DNA of 33,813 nt from Tolypothrix brevis GSE-NOS-MK-07-07A (lineage in GTDB: Bacteria > Cyanobacteriota > Cyanobacteriia > Cyanobacteriales > Nostocaceae). This document shows positions 1 through 7,991 of this stretch, one piece after another. The stretch covers positions 1-33,813 of the forward strand of contig JAHHIJ010000051.1 in assembly GCA_019358985.1 (NCBI GenBank), written 5' to 3'. Made by a program: the position numbers and the translations under genes. Within the stretch, counting starts at the first letter, position 1; each line of letters begins with the position of its first letter. The notes under the pieces are model-generated. The model was not told the origin of the DNA. It saw only the letters and a list, made by a program, of their open reading frames with translations, and made no database searches.

Positions 1-107
1 TCAAAAATATTTTTGCGACTTTTCCTCAAACCCCTCAAATCTACTCCCCACAACCCTTTTAAGCCACAATAACTAACACACCCTAGAAATCCAGGATTAC
101 TAAGAAA

Positions 108-977
108 GTGATTTTTCAGTCCGTAATAGCTGTATTGCATAAATTTTGGGGCGATCGCGGTTGTCTGATTGCCCAGTCATATGACATTGAGAAGGGAGCA
201 GGCACCAAAAACCCGCATACTTTTTTAAGAGCGTTGGGACCAGAACCTTGGGCTGTGGCTTATGTTGAACCTTGTCGTCGTCCCACTGATGGACGTTATG
301 GTGAAAATCCCAATCGGTTTCAACACTATTATCAGTATCAAGTTCTGATTAAGCCTTCGCCAGATAATATCCAAGAAATTTATCTCGATTCCCTCAGAGC
401 GTTGGGGATTCGTCCAGAAGACCACGATATTCGGTTTGTGGAAGATAATTGGGAAGATGCGACGGTGGGTGCGTGGGGTACTGGCTGGGAAGTTTGGTTA
501 GACGGGATGGAAGTGACCCAGTTTACTTACTTCCAGCAGTGCGGAGGAATTGACTGCCGTCCTGTTTCCATTGAAATTACATACGGTTTGGAACGACTGA
601 CGATGTACCTCCAACAAGTGGAGGCATTCACCAAGATTCGTTGGACAGACAATATCACTTATGGAGATGTTCACCTCCAAGGAGAGATTGAGCAATGTGT
701 TTACAATTTTGAAGCCTCTAATCCTGAGATGCTGCTGACACTATTTAATATGTATGAACAGGAAGCTCAACAATTAACGGAGCGAGGACTGGTGTTACCC
801 AGCCTAGATTATGTTATGAAGTGTTCGCACATGTTCAATTTGTTGGATGCAAGAGGCGTGATTTCAGTCACGGAGCGAACTCGCTACATAGCAAGGATTC
901 GGCATTTGGCGCGAAGGGTAGCGCAGCTTTATGTGGAACAAAGAGAGAAACTGGGTTTTCCACTGATTGGAAAATAA
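108..977 (+). CDS. glyQ: Glycyl-tRNA synthetase alpha subunit
   Basis: This is the catalytic alpha chain of the bacterial alpha2beta2 glycyl-tRNA synthetase, which charges tRNA-Gly in the cytoplasm. The 289-residue product matches the family almost end to end: the opening [16 protein letters not shown], then [32 protein letters not shown] and the QQCGGIDC / EITYGLERL motifs of the class II active site. The length is normal for GlyQ. The start is GTG at 108, which gives MIFQSV where relatives usually have MNFQSV. Only a weak purine stretch (AAGAAA) precedes it, and no better in-frame start exists. The beta subunit gene glyS is not adjacent, which is usual in cyanobacteria. A HIP1 site lies in the coding region at 151-158. 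Confidence 0.97.
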   Translation: MIFQSVIAVLHKFWGDRGCLIAQSYDIEKGAGTKNPHTFLRALGPEPWAVAYVEPCRRPTDGRYGENPNRFQHYYQYQVLIKPSPDNIQEIYLDSLRALGIRPEDHDIRFVEDNWEDATVGAWGTGWEVWLDGMEVTQFTYFQQCGGIDCRPVSIEITYGLERLTMYLQQVEAFTKIRWTDNITYGDVHLQGEIEQCVYNFEASNPEMLLTLFNMYEQEAQQLTERGLVLPSLDYVMKCSHMFNLLDARGVISVTERTRYIARIRHLARRVAQLYVEQREKLGFPLIGK

Positions 978-1316
978 TCCACGCTCAACATCCACCATCA
1001 TTTCTGATTGAACTACGTTCAATATCCTCAACGGTCAATTCATCATTGTCCAGAATTCATCTCGACACCGTAGTGTACTCAGTCGGTGTGAGTCTTATGA
1101 TTGCTTTACAGCAATTTTCAGGTAAATGAACCACATTATTTTTAGCAAGTTGCAAAGTCGCAAAGCCAAGCCAGCGCCGTGCGTATTTCCCCCCCGTTGA
1201 GGAGCCAGTGCGTTGCCCAGATCACGAGCGTTGCAGCACCTGGCGTCCGACTGGCGCGGAAAGGAAGAAATACAGAAAACTTGAGTGTGGTCTAAATACA
1301 TGAAAACTGCTGTAAG
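978..1316. other. Intergenic gap between convergent glyQ and ilvN
   Basis: No credible gene is seen in these 339 bases. Open frames here are extensions of shadow frames from glyQ. The right half (about 1160-1265) is markedly GC-richer than its surroundings and is described separately as a repeat-like block. No clear intrinsic terminator was found for either convergent gene. Confidence 0.6.
1160..1265. repeat. GC-rich dispersed-repeat-like block
   Basis: The block contains CCAGCGCCGTGCG, a C-run followed by GTTGAGGAGCCAGTGCG, and then a TGGCGTCC / CTGGCGCGG pair. It is compositionally unlike the AT-rich flanks and contains several short self-complementary CCAG/CTGG pieces. It resembles a class of dispersed intergenic repeats I associate with filamentous cyanobacteria ('CCCCCGTTGAGGAG' type). 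That identification is from memory and only one copy lies in this window. Confidence 0.35.
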
Positions 1317-1835
1317 CTAAACTTTTGCTTCCAAAGACTTGAGCAATTCGGTATTGACACCTGACTCACGAATTAAAGCAATTTTGCCTGTTCTAGCTAT
1401 TTCCTTTAAACCAAATTTTTGCAACACTTGCACGATCGCTACCATTTTACCTGGATCGCCCACAACTTCCAAAGTGAGGGAATCTTCTGCCACATCTACG
1501 ACTCGCGAGCGAAAAATCTGAGATAATTCGATAATTTCTCCACGGTTGCTGCTACTTGCATTTACCTTCAGCAGCATCAATTCGCGCTCTACACAAGGAG
1601 TCTCGGTAATGTCTTGCACTTTAAGGACATTCACTAACTTATATAGTTGCTTGGTGAGTTGCTCGATTACCCGATCGTCACCTGGTACAACCATTGTAAT
1701 CCGCGAGACTCCTCCCTGCTCCGCTGGACCAACGGCAAGGCTTTCAATATTAAAACCGCGACGGGCAAATAAACCAGAAATTCGGGAAAGAACTCCCGCT
1801 TCATCTTCTACAAGAACAGAAAGAGTGTGTTTCAT
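1317..1835 (-). CDS. ilvN: Acetolactate synthase small (regulatory) subunit
   Basis: This is the regulatory subunit of acetohydroxyacid synthase, the first common enzyme of valine, leucine and isoleucine synthesis; it confers feedback sensitivity on the catalytic subunit IlvB. The 172-residue product has the N-terminal ACT domain ([20 protein letters not shown], then [14 protein letters not shown] and SRITMVV) and the C-terminal small-subunit domain ([10 protein letters not shown] onward, with EVVGDPGKM). Length and start are canonical; the ATG is at 1835. The family is named ilvH or ilvN in different organisms. It lies alone on the minus strand, converging with glyQ and divergent from the hydrolase gene at 1999. 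Confidence 0.96.
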   Translation of the reverse strand: MKHTLSVLVEDEAGVLSRISGLFARRGFNIESLAVGPAEQGGVSRITMVVPGDDRVIEQLTKQLYKLVNVLKVQDITETPCVERELMLLKVNASSSNRGEIIELSQIFRSRVVDVAEDSLTLEVVGDPGKMVAIVQVLQKFGLKEIARTGKIALIRESGVNTELLKSLEAKV

Positions 1836-1998
1836 CTTCGCGGCTGTTTTGGCTAGGGCGACATTTTTGTAACCTTATACTATAAACTAAGGGCATGTAT
1901 TTTTTACAGTTATTTTGGAAAAGTTGTGCATAAATCATAATCGTTAACAGGTTGCGATCGCCTTAAAATGGAAATAAGCTGATAAATTGGAGGAAAGT

Positions 1999-2931
1999 GT
2001 GACCACTCAGGTACACTGGCAGCAAAGAGTTGGTAATCAAAGAGACTGGATTTGGCGGGGTAGGCAAATCCGCTACACTTATATTCGGTGTAACGAAAAT
2101 AACTATTCAGACACACCTTTGATTTTGCTGCATGGATTTGGCGCTTCAATTGGTCATTGGCGACATAATTTAGAAGTGTTAGGCGATCGCCACACAGTAT
2201 ATGCTTTAGATCTGCTGGGTTTTGGCGCTTCTGAAAAAGCTCCTGTAAATTACAGCGTCGAACTTTGGGCAGAACAAGTTTACGACTTTTGGAAAGCATT
2301 TATCCGTCAACCAGTGGTATTAATCGGTAATTCCAATGGTTCGCTGATTTCCTTAGCAATCGCTGCGGCTCATCCGGAAATAGTGGAAGGAATCGTGATG
2401 ATGAGTTTACCCGATCCATCATTAGAGCAAGAAGCGATCCCGGCTTTCCTTAGACCGGTAGTCATGGCAATCAAAAGCCTTGTCGCTTCCCCGCTAATCC
2501 TCAAACCGATATTTCACTTTGTTCGTCAACCCGGTATCTTGCGTCGTTGGGCAAGTATTGCTTATGCGAACCCAGAAGCGATCACCGATGAATTAATAGA
2601 AATTTTAGCAGGTCCGCCGCAAGACCGGGGTTCTACGCGTGCTTTTAGTGCTTTATTTAAAGCAGCGATAGGTGTTAACTTTAGTCCTAATGTCAAGACA
2701 CTGTTACCAACCTTAACAATTCCCATGCTGTTAATTTGGGGACAAAAAGACCGATTTGTTCCCCCAGTACTTGCTAATCGATTTACTCAGTACAACGAAA
2801 AATTACAACTGTTAAACCTAGAAAATGTAGGTCATTGTCCCCATGACGAATGTCCAGAACGAGTCAATCAAGCTATTTTAGATTGGGTTGAGATATGTAG
2901 TAAGCATTTTCGTGCTTTAAAAGCAGAGTAG
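1999..2931 (+). CDS. Alpha/beta-fold hydrolase
   Basis: This is a soluble alpha/beta hydrolase of unknown substrate. From the GTG start at 1999 it is 310 residues. The visible pieces are the oxyanion-hole segment LLHGFGAS (44-50), the nucleophile elbow GNSNGS with Ser112, the acid Asp251 in WGQKDRF and the base His279 in NVGHC, so the triad looks intact. I chose GTG 1999 over the in-frame TTG at 1987 because GGAGG at 1989-1993 sits five bases before the GTG, and the TTG would overlap that Shine-Dalgarno site. Cyanobacterial paralogues of this type are related to plant chlorophyll- and pheophytin-dephytylating enzymes, but nothing here proves that substrate. A strong hairpin follows the stop codon. 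Confidence 0.88.
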   Translation: MTTQVHWQQRVGNQRDWIWRGRQIRYTYIRCNENNYSDTPLILLHGFGASIGHWRHNLEVLGDRHTVYALDLLGFGASEKAPVNYSVELWAEQVYDFWKAFIRQPVVLIGNSNGSLISLAIAAAHPEIVEGIVMMSLPDPSLEQEAIPAFLRPVVMAIKSLVASPLILKPIFHFVRQPGILRRWASIAYANPEAITDELIEILAGPPQDRGSTRAFSALFKAAIGVNFSPNVKTLLPTLTIPMLLIWGQKDRFVPPVLANRFTQYNEKLQLLNLENVGHCPHDECPERVNQAILDWVEICSKHFRALKAE

Positions 2932-2960
2932 TAAAGTCTTCCGTGAAGTCAAAAGTCAAA

Positions 2961-2998
2961 AGCGAAAAAGCTTGAAATACAAGCTTTTTCGCTTTGTT
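2961..2998 (+). terminator. Intrinsic terminator after the hydrolase gene
   Basis: A perfect 14-bp stem (AGCGAAAAAGCTTG at 2961-2974 pairing with 2980-2993) closes a 5-base AAATA loop and is followed by TTGTT. It lies 30 bases after the hydrolase stop codon. A short heptad-like repeat (AAAGTCA units, about 2947-2961) immediately precedes it. Confidence 0.8.
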
Positions 2999-3161
2999 GA
3001 ATGGTAGCTTTATTTACGCCGAACTGTACTAAGCTGAGACGCACTTAATTTTTTAAGTTGAAAACCTCAGGGCAAGGCTTTCAGGCTCCAAAAAGTACAA
3101 TTTAGATGCGCGGCAGCTTAGGCTCTGCCTGTCTATTTTCTATTCAGTAACACAAAATTTT

Positions 3162-3257
3162 AATAGGGGGTATTGCACCTCACTGCAAATGTGGTATTGT
3201 ATGTTAAGTAGATGCACCCTGATGATCTGGAGAGCCACCCAAGTAGCTCTCCTTTTT
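3162..3257 (+). repeat. Twin sRNA unit, copy 1 (96-bp direct repeat)
   Basis: This block is base-for-base identical to 3309-3404, offset by 147 bp. It begins AATAGGGGGTATTGCACC and ends in the T-run of a terminator, so the duplicated segment coincides with a complete promoter-transcript-terminator unit. The 51 bp between the copies are not conserved, apart from a loosely similar stretch just upstream of each copy. Confidence 0.95.
3173..3200 (+). promoter_or_regulatory. Promoter of sRNA copy 1
   Basis: There is a -35-like TTGCAC at 3173-3178 and a -10-like TATTGT at 3195-3200 with 16 bp between them. The predicted start is near A3206. No NtcA-type GTA-N8-TAC palindrome or TCCGGA box was seen at the expected positions. 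The promoter is inferred from sequence only. Confidence 0.6.
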
Positions 3258-3258
3258 T
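3206..3258 (+). ncRNA. Candidate small RNA, copy 1 (about 53 nt)
   Basis: The predicted transcript starts near 3206, has a short single-stranded-looking leader (AAGTAGATGCACCCTGATGA) and ends in an intrinsic terminator: GGAGAGC paired with GCTCTCC around a CACCCAAGTA loop, followed by six T residues. It has no convincing reading frame. Short length, strong promoter and terminator suggest a trans-acting regulatory RNA. The tandem layout recalls NsiR1 of heterocystous cyanobacteria, but NsiR1 lies by hetF, which is not present here, and I do not claim identity. Confidence 0.65.
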
Positions 3259-3319
3259 GTTTTTGTGGTTTTGGGAGAAATTGCGTCAGAAGATTTTCAG
3301 AAAAATTCAATAGGGGGTA

Positions 3320-3347
3320 TTGCACCTCACTGCAAATGTGGTATTGT
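3320..3347 (+). promoter_or_regulatory. Promoter of sRNA copy 2
   Basis: TTGCAC at 3320-3325, a 16-bp spacer and TATTGT at 3342-3347 are identical to copy 1. The predicted start is near 3353. Confidence 0.6.
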
Positions 3348-3352
3348 ATGTT

Positions 3353-3404
3353 AAGTAGATGCACCCTGATGATCTGGAGAGCCACCCAAGTAGCTCTCCT
3401 TTTT
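3353..3404 (+). ncRNA. Candidate small RNA, copy 2
   Basis: The predicted transcript is identical to that of copy 1, including the terminator stem GGAGAGC/GCTCTCC and five terminal T residues. It ends about 135 bp before argJ, so it is not simply the argJ leader: the terminator would stop transcription before the gene. Confidence 0.65.
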
Positions 3405-3538
3405 CGTTTTTATCCTAAACTTGCCAGCGTTTCAAATAGGCAAGTTATTAATAACTAACAAATTACCACTCTTTGGGTGACGAAGACTTGATATAATCGC
3501 CCCTCAAGCGCATAGTAATAGTTGAAGGGATACGAATA

Positions 3539-4852
3539 ATGAATAGCTGGCAGGAAATTACTGGTGGTGTGACAGCACCAAGAGGTTATCGGGCAGCAGG
3601 AATTACCGCTGGTTTAAAAGCTTCGGGATTGCCGGATTTGGCTTTGATAGTATCAGATGTAGAAGCGATCGCAGCTGGTGTATTCACCACCAGTCAAGTA
3701 AAAGCCGCGTGTGTAGATTATTGTCGTCAACGCTTGCAAGTTCGTCATAGCGCTCGTGCCATTCTCTGCAACGCGGGACAAGCAAATGCGGCAACGGGTA
3801 ACGAAGGCTGGTTAGATGCTTTAGAATGTGCGATGCTATTAGGGCAAGAGTTAAATATGCCTTCAGAATCGATTCTGCTTGCTTCTACAGGTGTAATCGG
3901 TCAAAGAATTAAGATGGAACCTTTGCGGAGTGGGATTCCTAAGCTGGTGGCAGCATTATCTTCAACAGGCTCAAATGCAGCCGCCGGCGCGATTATCACC
4001 ACCGATTTAGTCACAAAATCAATCGCCTTAGAAACAACTATAGGCGATCGCCCGGTGCGAATTGGTGGCATTGCCAAAGGTTCGGGAATGATTCATCCCA
4101 ATATGGCAACCATGTTAGCATTTGTTACTTGTGATGCCGCAGTTGCACCTGCTCTGTGGCAACAAATGTTAAGTCGCGCAGCTGATAGAAGCTTTAATTC
4201 AATTACCGTGGATGGCGATACTAGCACCAATGATAGCTTGATTGCACTTGCCAACGGTCAATCTCGCACCCCAGCAATTACGGAAATGGGTACAGAAGCG
4301 GAAAAATTAGAAGCGATGTTAACAGCAGTATGCCAACATTTAGCGAAAGCGATCGCTCGTGATGGTGAAGGTGCAACTTGCTTAATTGAAGTGCAAGTTA
4401 CTGGGGCAAGTAATGAACAAGCAGCTAATCAAATCGCCAAAACCATCGTCGGATCATCTTTAGTTAAGTCTGCCATATTTGGACGCGATCCAAACTGGGG
4501 ACGCATCGCTGCTGCCGCTGGACGTGCAGGTATTCCATTTGAGCAAGAAAACCTCCAAATTAAATTAGGGGATTTTTTGATGATGGAGAATGGTCAACCA
4601 ATAGCATTTGATCGTACAGCAGCGAGTGCTTATTTAAAACAAGCAGCAGCGAATGCTTCTAAACCACAAGATATGATGGCGACAAATATGAGCAATGATT
4701 TGTCAGGCGATCGCAGTACAATTAAACCTCAAAGCCTAGATAATCCCGTGATAATTGCAGTTAGCGTTGGTAATGGACACGGTTCGGGTAAAGCTTGGGG
4801 TTGTGATTTGAGTTACGACTATGTGAAAATTAACGCCGAGTATACAACTTAA
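3539..4852 (+). CDS. argJ: Bifunctional glutamate N-acetyltransferase / amino-acid acetyltransferase
   Basis: ArgJ moves the acetyl group from N-acetylornithine to glutamate, which closes the cyclic arginine pathway; bifunctional forms also acetylate glutamate from acetyl-CoA. The 437-residue product has the N-terminal GVTAPRGYRAAGI, the STGVIGQ motif, the autocleavage region KGSGMIHPNMATML with nucleophile Thr191, and the C-terminal GKAWGCDLSYDYVKINAEY. The precursor is expected to cut itself before Thr191 into alpha and beta chains. It is about 20 residues longer than I expect; the extra length appears to lie just before the C-terminal core (ATNMSNDLSGDRSTIKPQ), where a HIP1-like GGCGATCGC site is embedded. 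The ATG at 3539 is the only sensible start. Confidence 0.96.
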   Translation: MNSWQEITGGVTAPRGYRAAGITAGLKASGLPDLALIVSDVEAIAAGVFTTSQVKAACVDYCRQRLQVRHSARAILCNAGQANAATGNEGWLDALECAMLLGQELNMPSESILLASTGVIGQRIKMEPLRSGIPKLVAALSSTGSNAAAGAIITTDLVTKSIALETTIGDRPVRIGGIAKGSGMIHPNMATMLAFVTCDAAVAPALWQQMLSRAADRSFNSITVDGDTSTNDSLIALANGQSRTPAITEMGTEAEKLEAMLTAVCQHLAKAIARDGEGATCLIEVQVTGASNEQAANQIAKTIVGSSLVKSAIFGRDPNWGRIAAAAGRAGIPFEQENLQIKLGDFLMMENGQPIAFDRTAASAYLKQAAANASKPQDMMATNMSNDLSGDRSTIKPQSLDNPVIIAVSVGNGHGSGKAWGCDLSYDYVKINAEYTT

Positions 4853-4993
4853 GAGTAACGAAGCGCACTCCGGTAGCAGAGGAAACAGAGGAAAGATGAC
4901 TAAAGCAGCAGATATCGCACAGAAGCGTTCACTTACTTTAGCGCCAGATTCTTGGGTAAAATGGGTAACGCAATCCCCCCATGTCTTGGCTAT

Positions 4994-5125
4994 AGAAATC
5001 CCAATACGGTTCGGTTAAATATTTTTATTGGACATTTGGGTATGTAGAGACGCTCTTTGTATTGCGTCTCTACAATGATTTTGGGTTCGCTAATTTTCTT
5101 ATCCGAACCGTATTGAGAGAAATCC
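4994..5125. mobile_element. MITE-like element with inverted repeats and target duplication
   Basis: Perfect 13-bp inverted repeats, CAATACGGTTCGG at 5002-5014 and its complement at 5103-5115, extend imperfectly inward to about 19 bp. The same 8-base word AGAAATCC lies on both sides (4994-5001 and 5118-5125) and fits a target-site duplication. The body is about 116 bp with no gene. The element interrupts a reading frame that becomes continuous when it is removed. Size and structure fit a non-autonomous, transposase-mobilised element such as the Nezha class; I cannot assign the family. Confidence 0.75.
5044..5073. repeat. GTAGAGAC palindromic element nested in the MITE
   Basis: GTAGAGACGC at 5044-5053 pairs perfectly with GCGTCTCTAC at 5064-5073 around a 10-base loop. 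It has the constant ends of the palindrome family found throughout this window, here sitting inside another mobile element. Confidence 0.85.
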
Positions 5126-5466
5126 TTGCTTCTGAATTTCAATGGATTAATTGGAGAATTTTGATCAGAATCAGAATATGTAACGCGATCGCTTTACTAC
5201 TGTTGTCAGGAAATCCAGACACGTATGCATCATAACTCAATATATATTGTGGTACGCAAATGTTACATTTTTTTTGGATTTTTCCCTTTCCCCCTCTTCC
5301 AATCCCATCCAAAGTAGTGGGAGTGTGGTTACTAGGTATTCGGTAGCTACAGACGGAATGAAAACTACTAAGCTGGTAAATAGCACCTGAAAATACCGGA
5401 AGTTAAACAGTGGCACCCAAACGCTATTATTAGCTTCCTTGTCGGCTAACTACCTGTAACCAAATT

Positions 5467-6924
5467 ATGTTTGATGCTTTATCTGACCGTTTAGAAGCTG
5501 CCTGGAAGAAACTGCGAGGACAGGACAAGATTTCCCAATCCAACATTCAAGACGCTTTGAAAGAAGTCCGTCGCGCTTTGTTGGAAGCAGATGTCAATCT
5601 TCAGGTAGTCAAAGATTTTATTACCGGAGTCGAGGAAAAGGCTCAGGGAGCCGAGGTGACTGCTGGCGTGCGACCTGACCAACAGTTCATTAAAATTGTT
5701 TACGATGAGCTGGTGCAAGTAATGGGGGATGTGAATGTTCCCTTAGCACAAGCTGAAAAATCGCCCACCGTTGTGCTGATGGCTGGGTTGCAGGGAACCG
5801 GGAAAACCACAGCCACAGCTAAGTTAGCTTTACATTTACGTAAATTAGAACGCAGCTGCTTAATGGTGGCAACAGACGTGTATCGTCCAGCAGCTATTGA
5901 CCAGTTGGTAACACTGGGTAAGCAAATTGACGTGCCAGTCTTTTCCCTTGGAACCGATGCTGACCCTGTAGAAATTGCCCGTCAAGGTATCGAGCGCGGT
6001 CGAGCCGAAGGTTTTGATACAGTAATTATCGATACTGCGGGGCGCTTGCAAATCGATGAAGAAATGATGGGAGAGTTAGCCCGGATCAAAGAAGTAGTCC
6101 AACCGCACGAAACGCTCTTGGTGGTGGACTCAATGACCGGTCAAGAAGCGGCAAATCTCACCCGCACCTTCCACGAGCAAATCGGCATTACTGGAGCCAT
6201 TCTCACCAAACTTGATGGCGATAGTCGTGGTGGTGCAGCTTTATCAGTGCGGCAAATTTCCGGGGCACCGATTAAGTTTGTCGGTGTGGGTGAAAAAGTC
6301 GAGGCTCTCCAACCATTTTATCCTGAGCGGATGGCATCGCGAATTCTAGGAATGGGCGATGTTCTGACGCTGGTAGAAAAGGCTCAAGAAGAAATCGACT
6401 TGGCAGATGCCGAGAAAATGCAGGAGAAAATCTTATCGGCAAAGTTCGATTTTACCGACTTTCTCAAACAGCTGCGCCTGCTGAAAAATATGGGATCGCT
6501 GGGTGGTATCATGAAGATGATTCCGGGGATGAACAAGCTATCAGACGATCAGCTAAAGCACGGAGAAACACAACTCAAGCGTTGTGAAGCAATGATTAAC
6601 TCAATGACCAAACAGGAACGCCACGATCCTGATTTGTTGGCAAGTTCTCCCAGCCGACGTCGGCGAATTGCCGGTGGTTCTGGTTATAGAGAACCCGATG
6701 TGAGTAAGTTGGTAGCTGATTTCCAAAAAATGCGATCGCTTATGCAGCAAATGGGTCAAGGTGGCGGTATGCAAGGGTTTCCCGGTATGTTCGGCGGGGG
6801 GGTGGGCAACCCCTACCCAGCAGGGAATCGTCCTCCAGCCCCAGGATGGCGAGGTTATACTGGCGGTGCAGATGCTAAAAAGAAAAAGAAGGATAAAAAG
6901 AAAAAAGGCTTTGGTAATCTTTAG
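5467..6924 (+). CDS. ffh: Signal recognition particle protein Ffh (SRP54 GTPase)
   Basis: Ffh binds signal sequences of nascent membrane and secreted proteins and, with 4.5S/6S RNA and FtsY, delivers ribosomes to the membrane. The 485-residue product shows the helical N domain (1-95), the G domain with P-loop GLQGTGKTT (107-115), DTAGR (189-193) and TKLDGDSRGG (247-256), and a Met-rich M domain from about 330 with the RRRRIAGGSG RNA-binding segment. The tail is glycine-, proline- and then lysine-rich (KKKKKDKKKKGFGNL), typical of cyanobacterial Ffh. The start is ATG 5467. It precedes rpsP, the usual ffh-rpsP-KH order. Confidence 0.97.
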   Translation: MFDALSDRLEAAWKKLRGQDKISQSNIQDALKEVRRALLEADVNLQVVKDFITGVEEKAQGAEVTAGVRPDQQFIKIVYDELVQVMGDVNVPLAQAEKSPTVVLMAGLQGTGKTTATAKLALHLRKLERSCLMVATDVYRPAAIDQLVTLGKQIDVPVFSLGTDADPVEIARQGIERGRAEGFDTVIIDTAGRLQIDEEMMGELARIKEVVQPHETLLVVDSMTGQEAANLTRTFHEQIGITGAILTKLDGDSRGGAALSVRQISGAPIKFVGVGEKVEALQPFYPERMASRILGMGDVLTLVEKAQEEIDLADAEKMQEKILSAKFDFTDFLKQLRLLKNMGSLGGIMKMIPGMNKLSDDQLKHGETQLKRCEAMINSMTKQERHDPDLLASSPSRRRRIAGGSGYREPDVSKLVADFQKMRSLMQQMGQGGGMQGFPGMFGGGVGNPYPAGNRPPAPGWRGYTGGADAKKKKKDKKKKGFGNL

Positions 6925-6971
6925 GGCATCCGGCATCGGGCAATGGGGGACAGGGGGAAATTACACATGTC

Positions 6972-7013
6972 CATTGACTTTGGACTATTGACTACTGACT
7001 TTGGACTCTGGAC
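6972..7013 (+). repeat. Heptanucleotide tandem repeat
   Basis: Six consecutive degenerate 7-mers of the pattern T-W-Y-K-GAC occur: CATTGAC, TTTGGAC, TATTGAC, TACTGAC, TTTGGAC, TCTGGAC. They lie in the ffh-rpsP spacer. Short tandem heptamers (STRR type) are a known feature of heterocystous cyanobacterial genomes. Confidence 0.75.
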
Positions 7014-7110
7014 TCATGGCAGTTAATGCTAGGCTAGTGCTAAAATTAGCATTCCAGCATCAACAAGCTAGAAACTGATAGGTCACGCATAGGAGAATAT
7101 TTTCTCAATC

Positions 7111-7371
7111 ATGATTAAACTGCGCTTGAAGCGATACGGAAAAAAGCGGGAAGTAAGTTACCGTATTGTCGCTATGAACAGCCTCGCTCGCCGCGATGGT
7201 CGTCCCCTAGAAGAACTTGGATTCTATAACCCCAGAACCGATGAAGTGCGACTCGATGTTGACGGTATCGTGAAGCGACTGCAACAAGGCGCTCAACCAA
7301 CTGACACCGTGCGTAGCATCTTACAAAAAGCTAATGTTTTTGAACAGCTCAGTGCAAAAGCCGCATCATAA
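7111..7371 (+). CDS. rpsP: 30S ribosomal protein S16
   Basis: S16 is a small-subunit protein needed for 30S assembly. The 86 residues match the family: [20 protein letters not shown] at the start, then [15 protein letters not shown] and the [14 protein letters not shown] segment. An AGGAGAA site lies upstream of ATG 7111. The last 38 bases overlap the predicted start of the KH-domain gene, which suggests translational coupling. Confidence 0.97.
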   Translation: MIKLRLKRYGKKREVSYRIVAMNSLARRDGRPLEELGFYNPRTDEVRLDVDGIVKRLQQGAQPTDTVRSILQKANVFEQLSAKAAS

Positions 7372-7777
7372 CGACGAAACAAAATCGAAGACAGCCAGTC
7401 CTGACTACGTTAGGCTGGTAAAGTTTTTAGTGCAGCCGTTTTTGGAATCTCCGCAGTCTTTGAGCGTCGATTGTGAAATTTCTCACATCCTCAAACGAAT
7501 TTGGATTCGCATAGCCTTTGACAGTTCAGATAAAGGAAAAGTGTTTGGTCGTGGAGGACGCAATATCCAGGCAATTCGCACGGTTATTGCCGCAGCCGCC
7601 GAAACATCTGGACAATCAGTATACCTAGATATCTACGGCAGTAATGCCCAGGGTCGAGAAGGTATGTCTTTTGATGAAGACTCCGAAGAGCGATTACCAG
7701 CACCAAAATCGAGACCAAGAGAAGGAAACGACTCACGACCTATTGTTAAACCCCGCGTCCGCAGTAGTTTCAACTAA
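7334..7777 (+). CDS. khpA: KH-domain RNA-binding protein (KhpA/YlqC family)
   Basis: This is a small RNA-binding protein with a single KH domain. The motif [15 protein letters not shown] contains the GxxG loop that contacts RNA, and [19 protein letters not shown] is typical of the cyanobacterial YlqC/KhpA family. The core spans about residues 25-105; the tail is polar and charged ([13 protein letters not shown], ending in RSSFN) and looks disordered. In other bacteria KhpA pairs with KhpB. The start at ATG 7334 lies inside the end of rpsP in another frame; no later ATG precedes the conserved core, so the overlap is probably real, though the first 20 residues are unconserved. Confidence 0.88.
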   Translation: MFLNSSVQKPHHNDETKSKTASPDYVRLVKFLVQPFLESPQSLSVDCEISHILKRIWIRIAFDSSDKGKVFGRGGRNIQAIRTVIAAAAETSGQSVYLDIYGSNAQGREGMSFDEDSEERLPAPKSRPREGNDSRPIVKPRVRSSFN

Positions 7778-7799
7778 AAAGTAAATTACCGAAAAATTG

Positions 7800-7955
7800 G
7801 GTTTAAAGCCCCGTCCTTCTAGGACGGCTTTCTGATAAAATAGTGTGGACAGGCAGGGCATTGTTTGTTGGGCGAGATAGTGTAAGACGGGCTAGGGACT
7901 GCAACTGTTGTTTGAACCCAGAATCCCCGCACTTTTAGGGCGGGGAGTATGTCAA
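7800..7955 (+). mobile_element. Internally deleted IS200/IS605-type element
   Basis: The left part carries a hairpin typical of IS200/IS605 left ends (CCGTCCT-TCT-AGGACGG at 7811-7827, followed by TTTCTGATAAAATAGTGTG). The right part has the signature of a tnpB 3' end plus right-end hairpin: AACCCAGAATCCCCGC, then CCCCGC (7925-7930) pairing with GCGGGG (7940-7945), then GGAGTATGTCAA. Only about 90 bases lie between them, so the transposase and nearly all of tnpB are gone. Such tnpA/tnpB-free derivatives can be moved in trans. The family is recalled from the shape and wording of the ends and was not searched. Confidence 0.6.
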
Positions 7956-7991
7956 TGAGTGTCTACGGTTTCAAAGAAGTCTGGAGAATCG

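Larger units (their letters stand above)
3309..3404 (+). repeat. Twin sRNA unit, copy 2 (96-bp direct repeat)
   Basis: This is the second identical copy of 3162-3257. The only difference at the downstream edge is the T-run: five T residues and then C here, against six in copy 1. Perfect identity of neutral promoter-spacer bases implies a recent duplication or ongoing gene conversion. Confidence 0.95.
4896..5160 (+). pseudogene. Remnant of a conserved cyanobacterial hypothetical gene, split by a MITE-like insert
   Basis: A good Shine-Dalgarno (GAGGAAAG) precedes ATG 4896, and the frame reads MTKAADIAQKRSLTLAPDSW, then VKWVTQSPHVLAIEI, before running into the inverted-repeat insert and stopping. 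Directly after the insert the next codons read EILASEFQWI, so removing the insert with one target duplicate restores a continuous AIEILASEFQWI. I recall this N-terminus from a common cyanobacterial family of conserved hypothetical, Rpn/DUF4351-like proteins. After QWI the match decays (INWRILIRI), with apparent small deletions, and the rest of the gene is missing. Two events are therefore visible: insertion and truncation. Confidence 0.6.

Noticed and set aside
821-1129. 102-codon frame overlapping the glyQ end
   Set aside because: It is a shadow of glyQ in another frame with no family match.
3162-3404. Identity with NsiR1, NsiR4 or Yfr1
   Set aside because: I could not match the transcript to remembered sequences. 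hetF, next to which NsiR1 lies, is not in the window, no NtcA site was seen for NsiR4, and the Yfr1 core ACTCCTCACAC is absent from the predicted RNA.
3140-3458. Two open frames (one per strand) across the duplicated 96-bp units
   Set aside because: Both consist of the direct repeat read twice. The promoter and terminator placement explains the repeat better as an RNA gene, and there is no ribosome site or family match.
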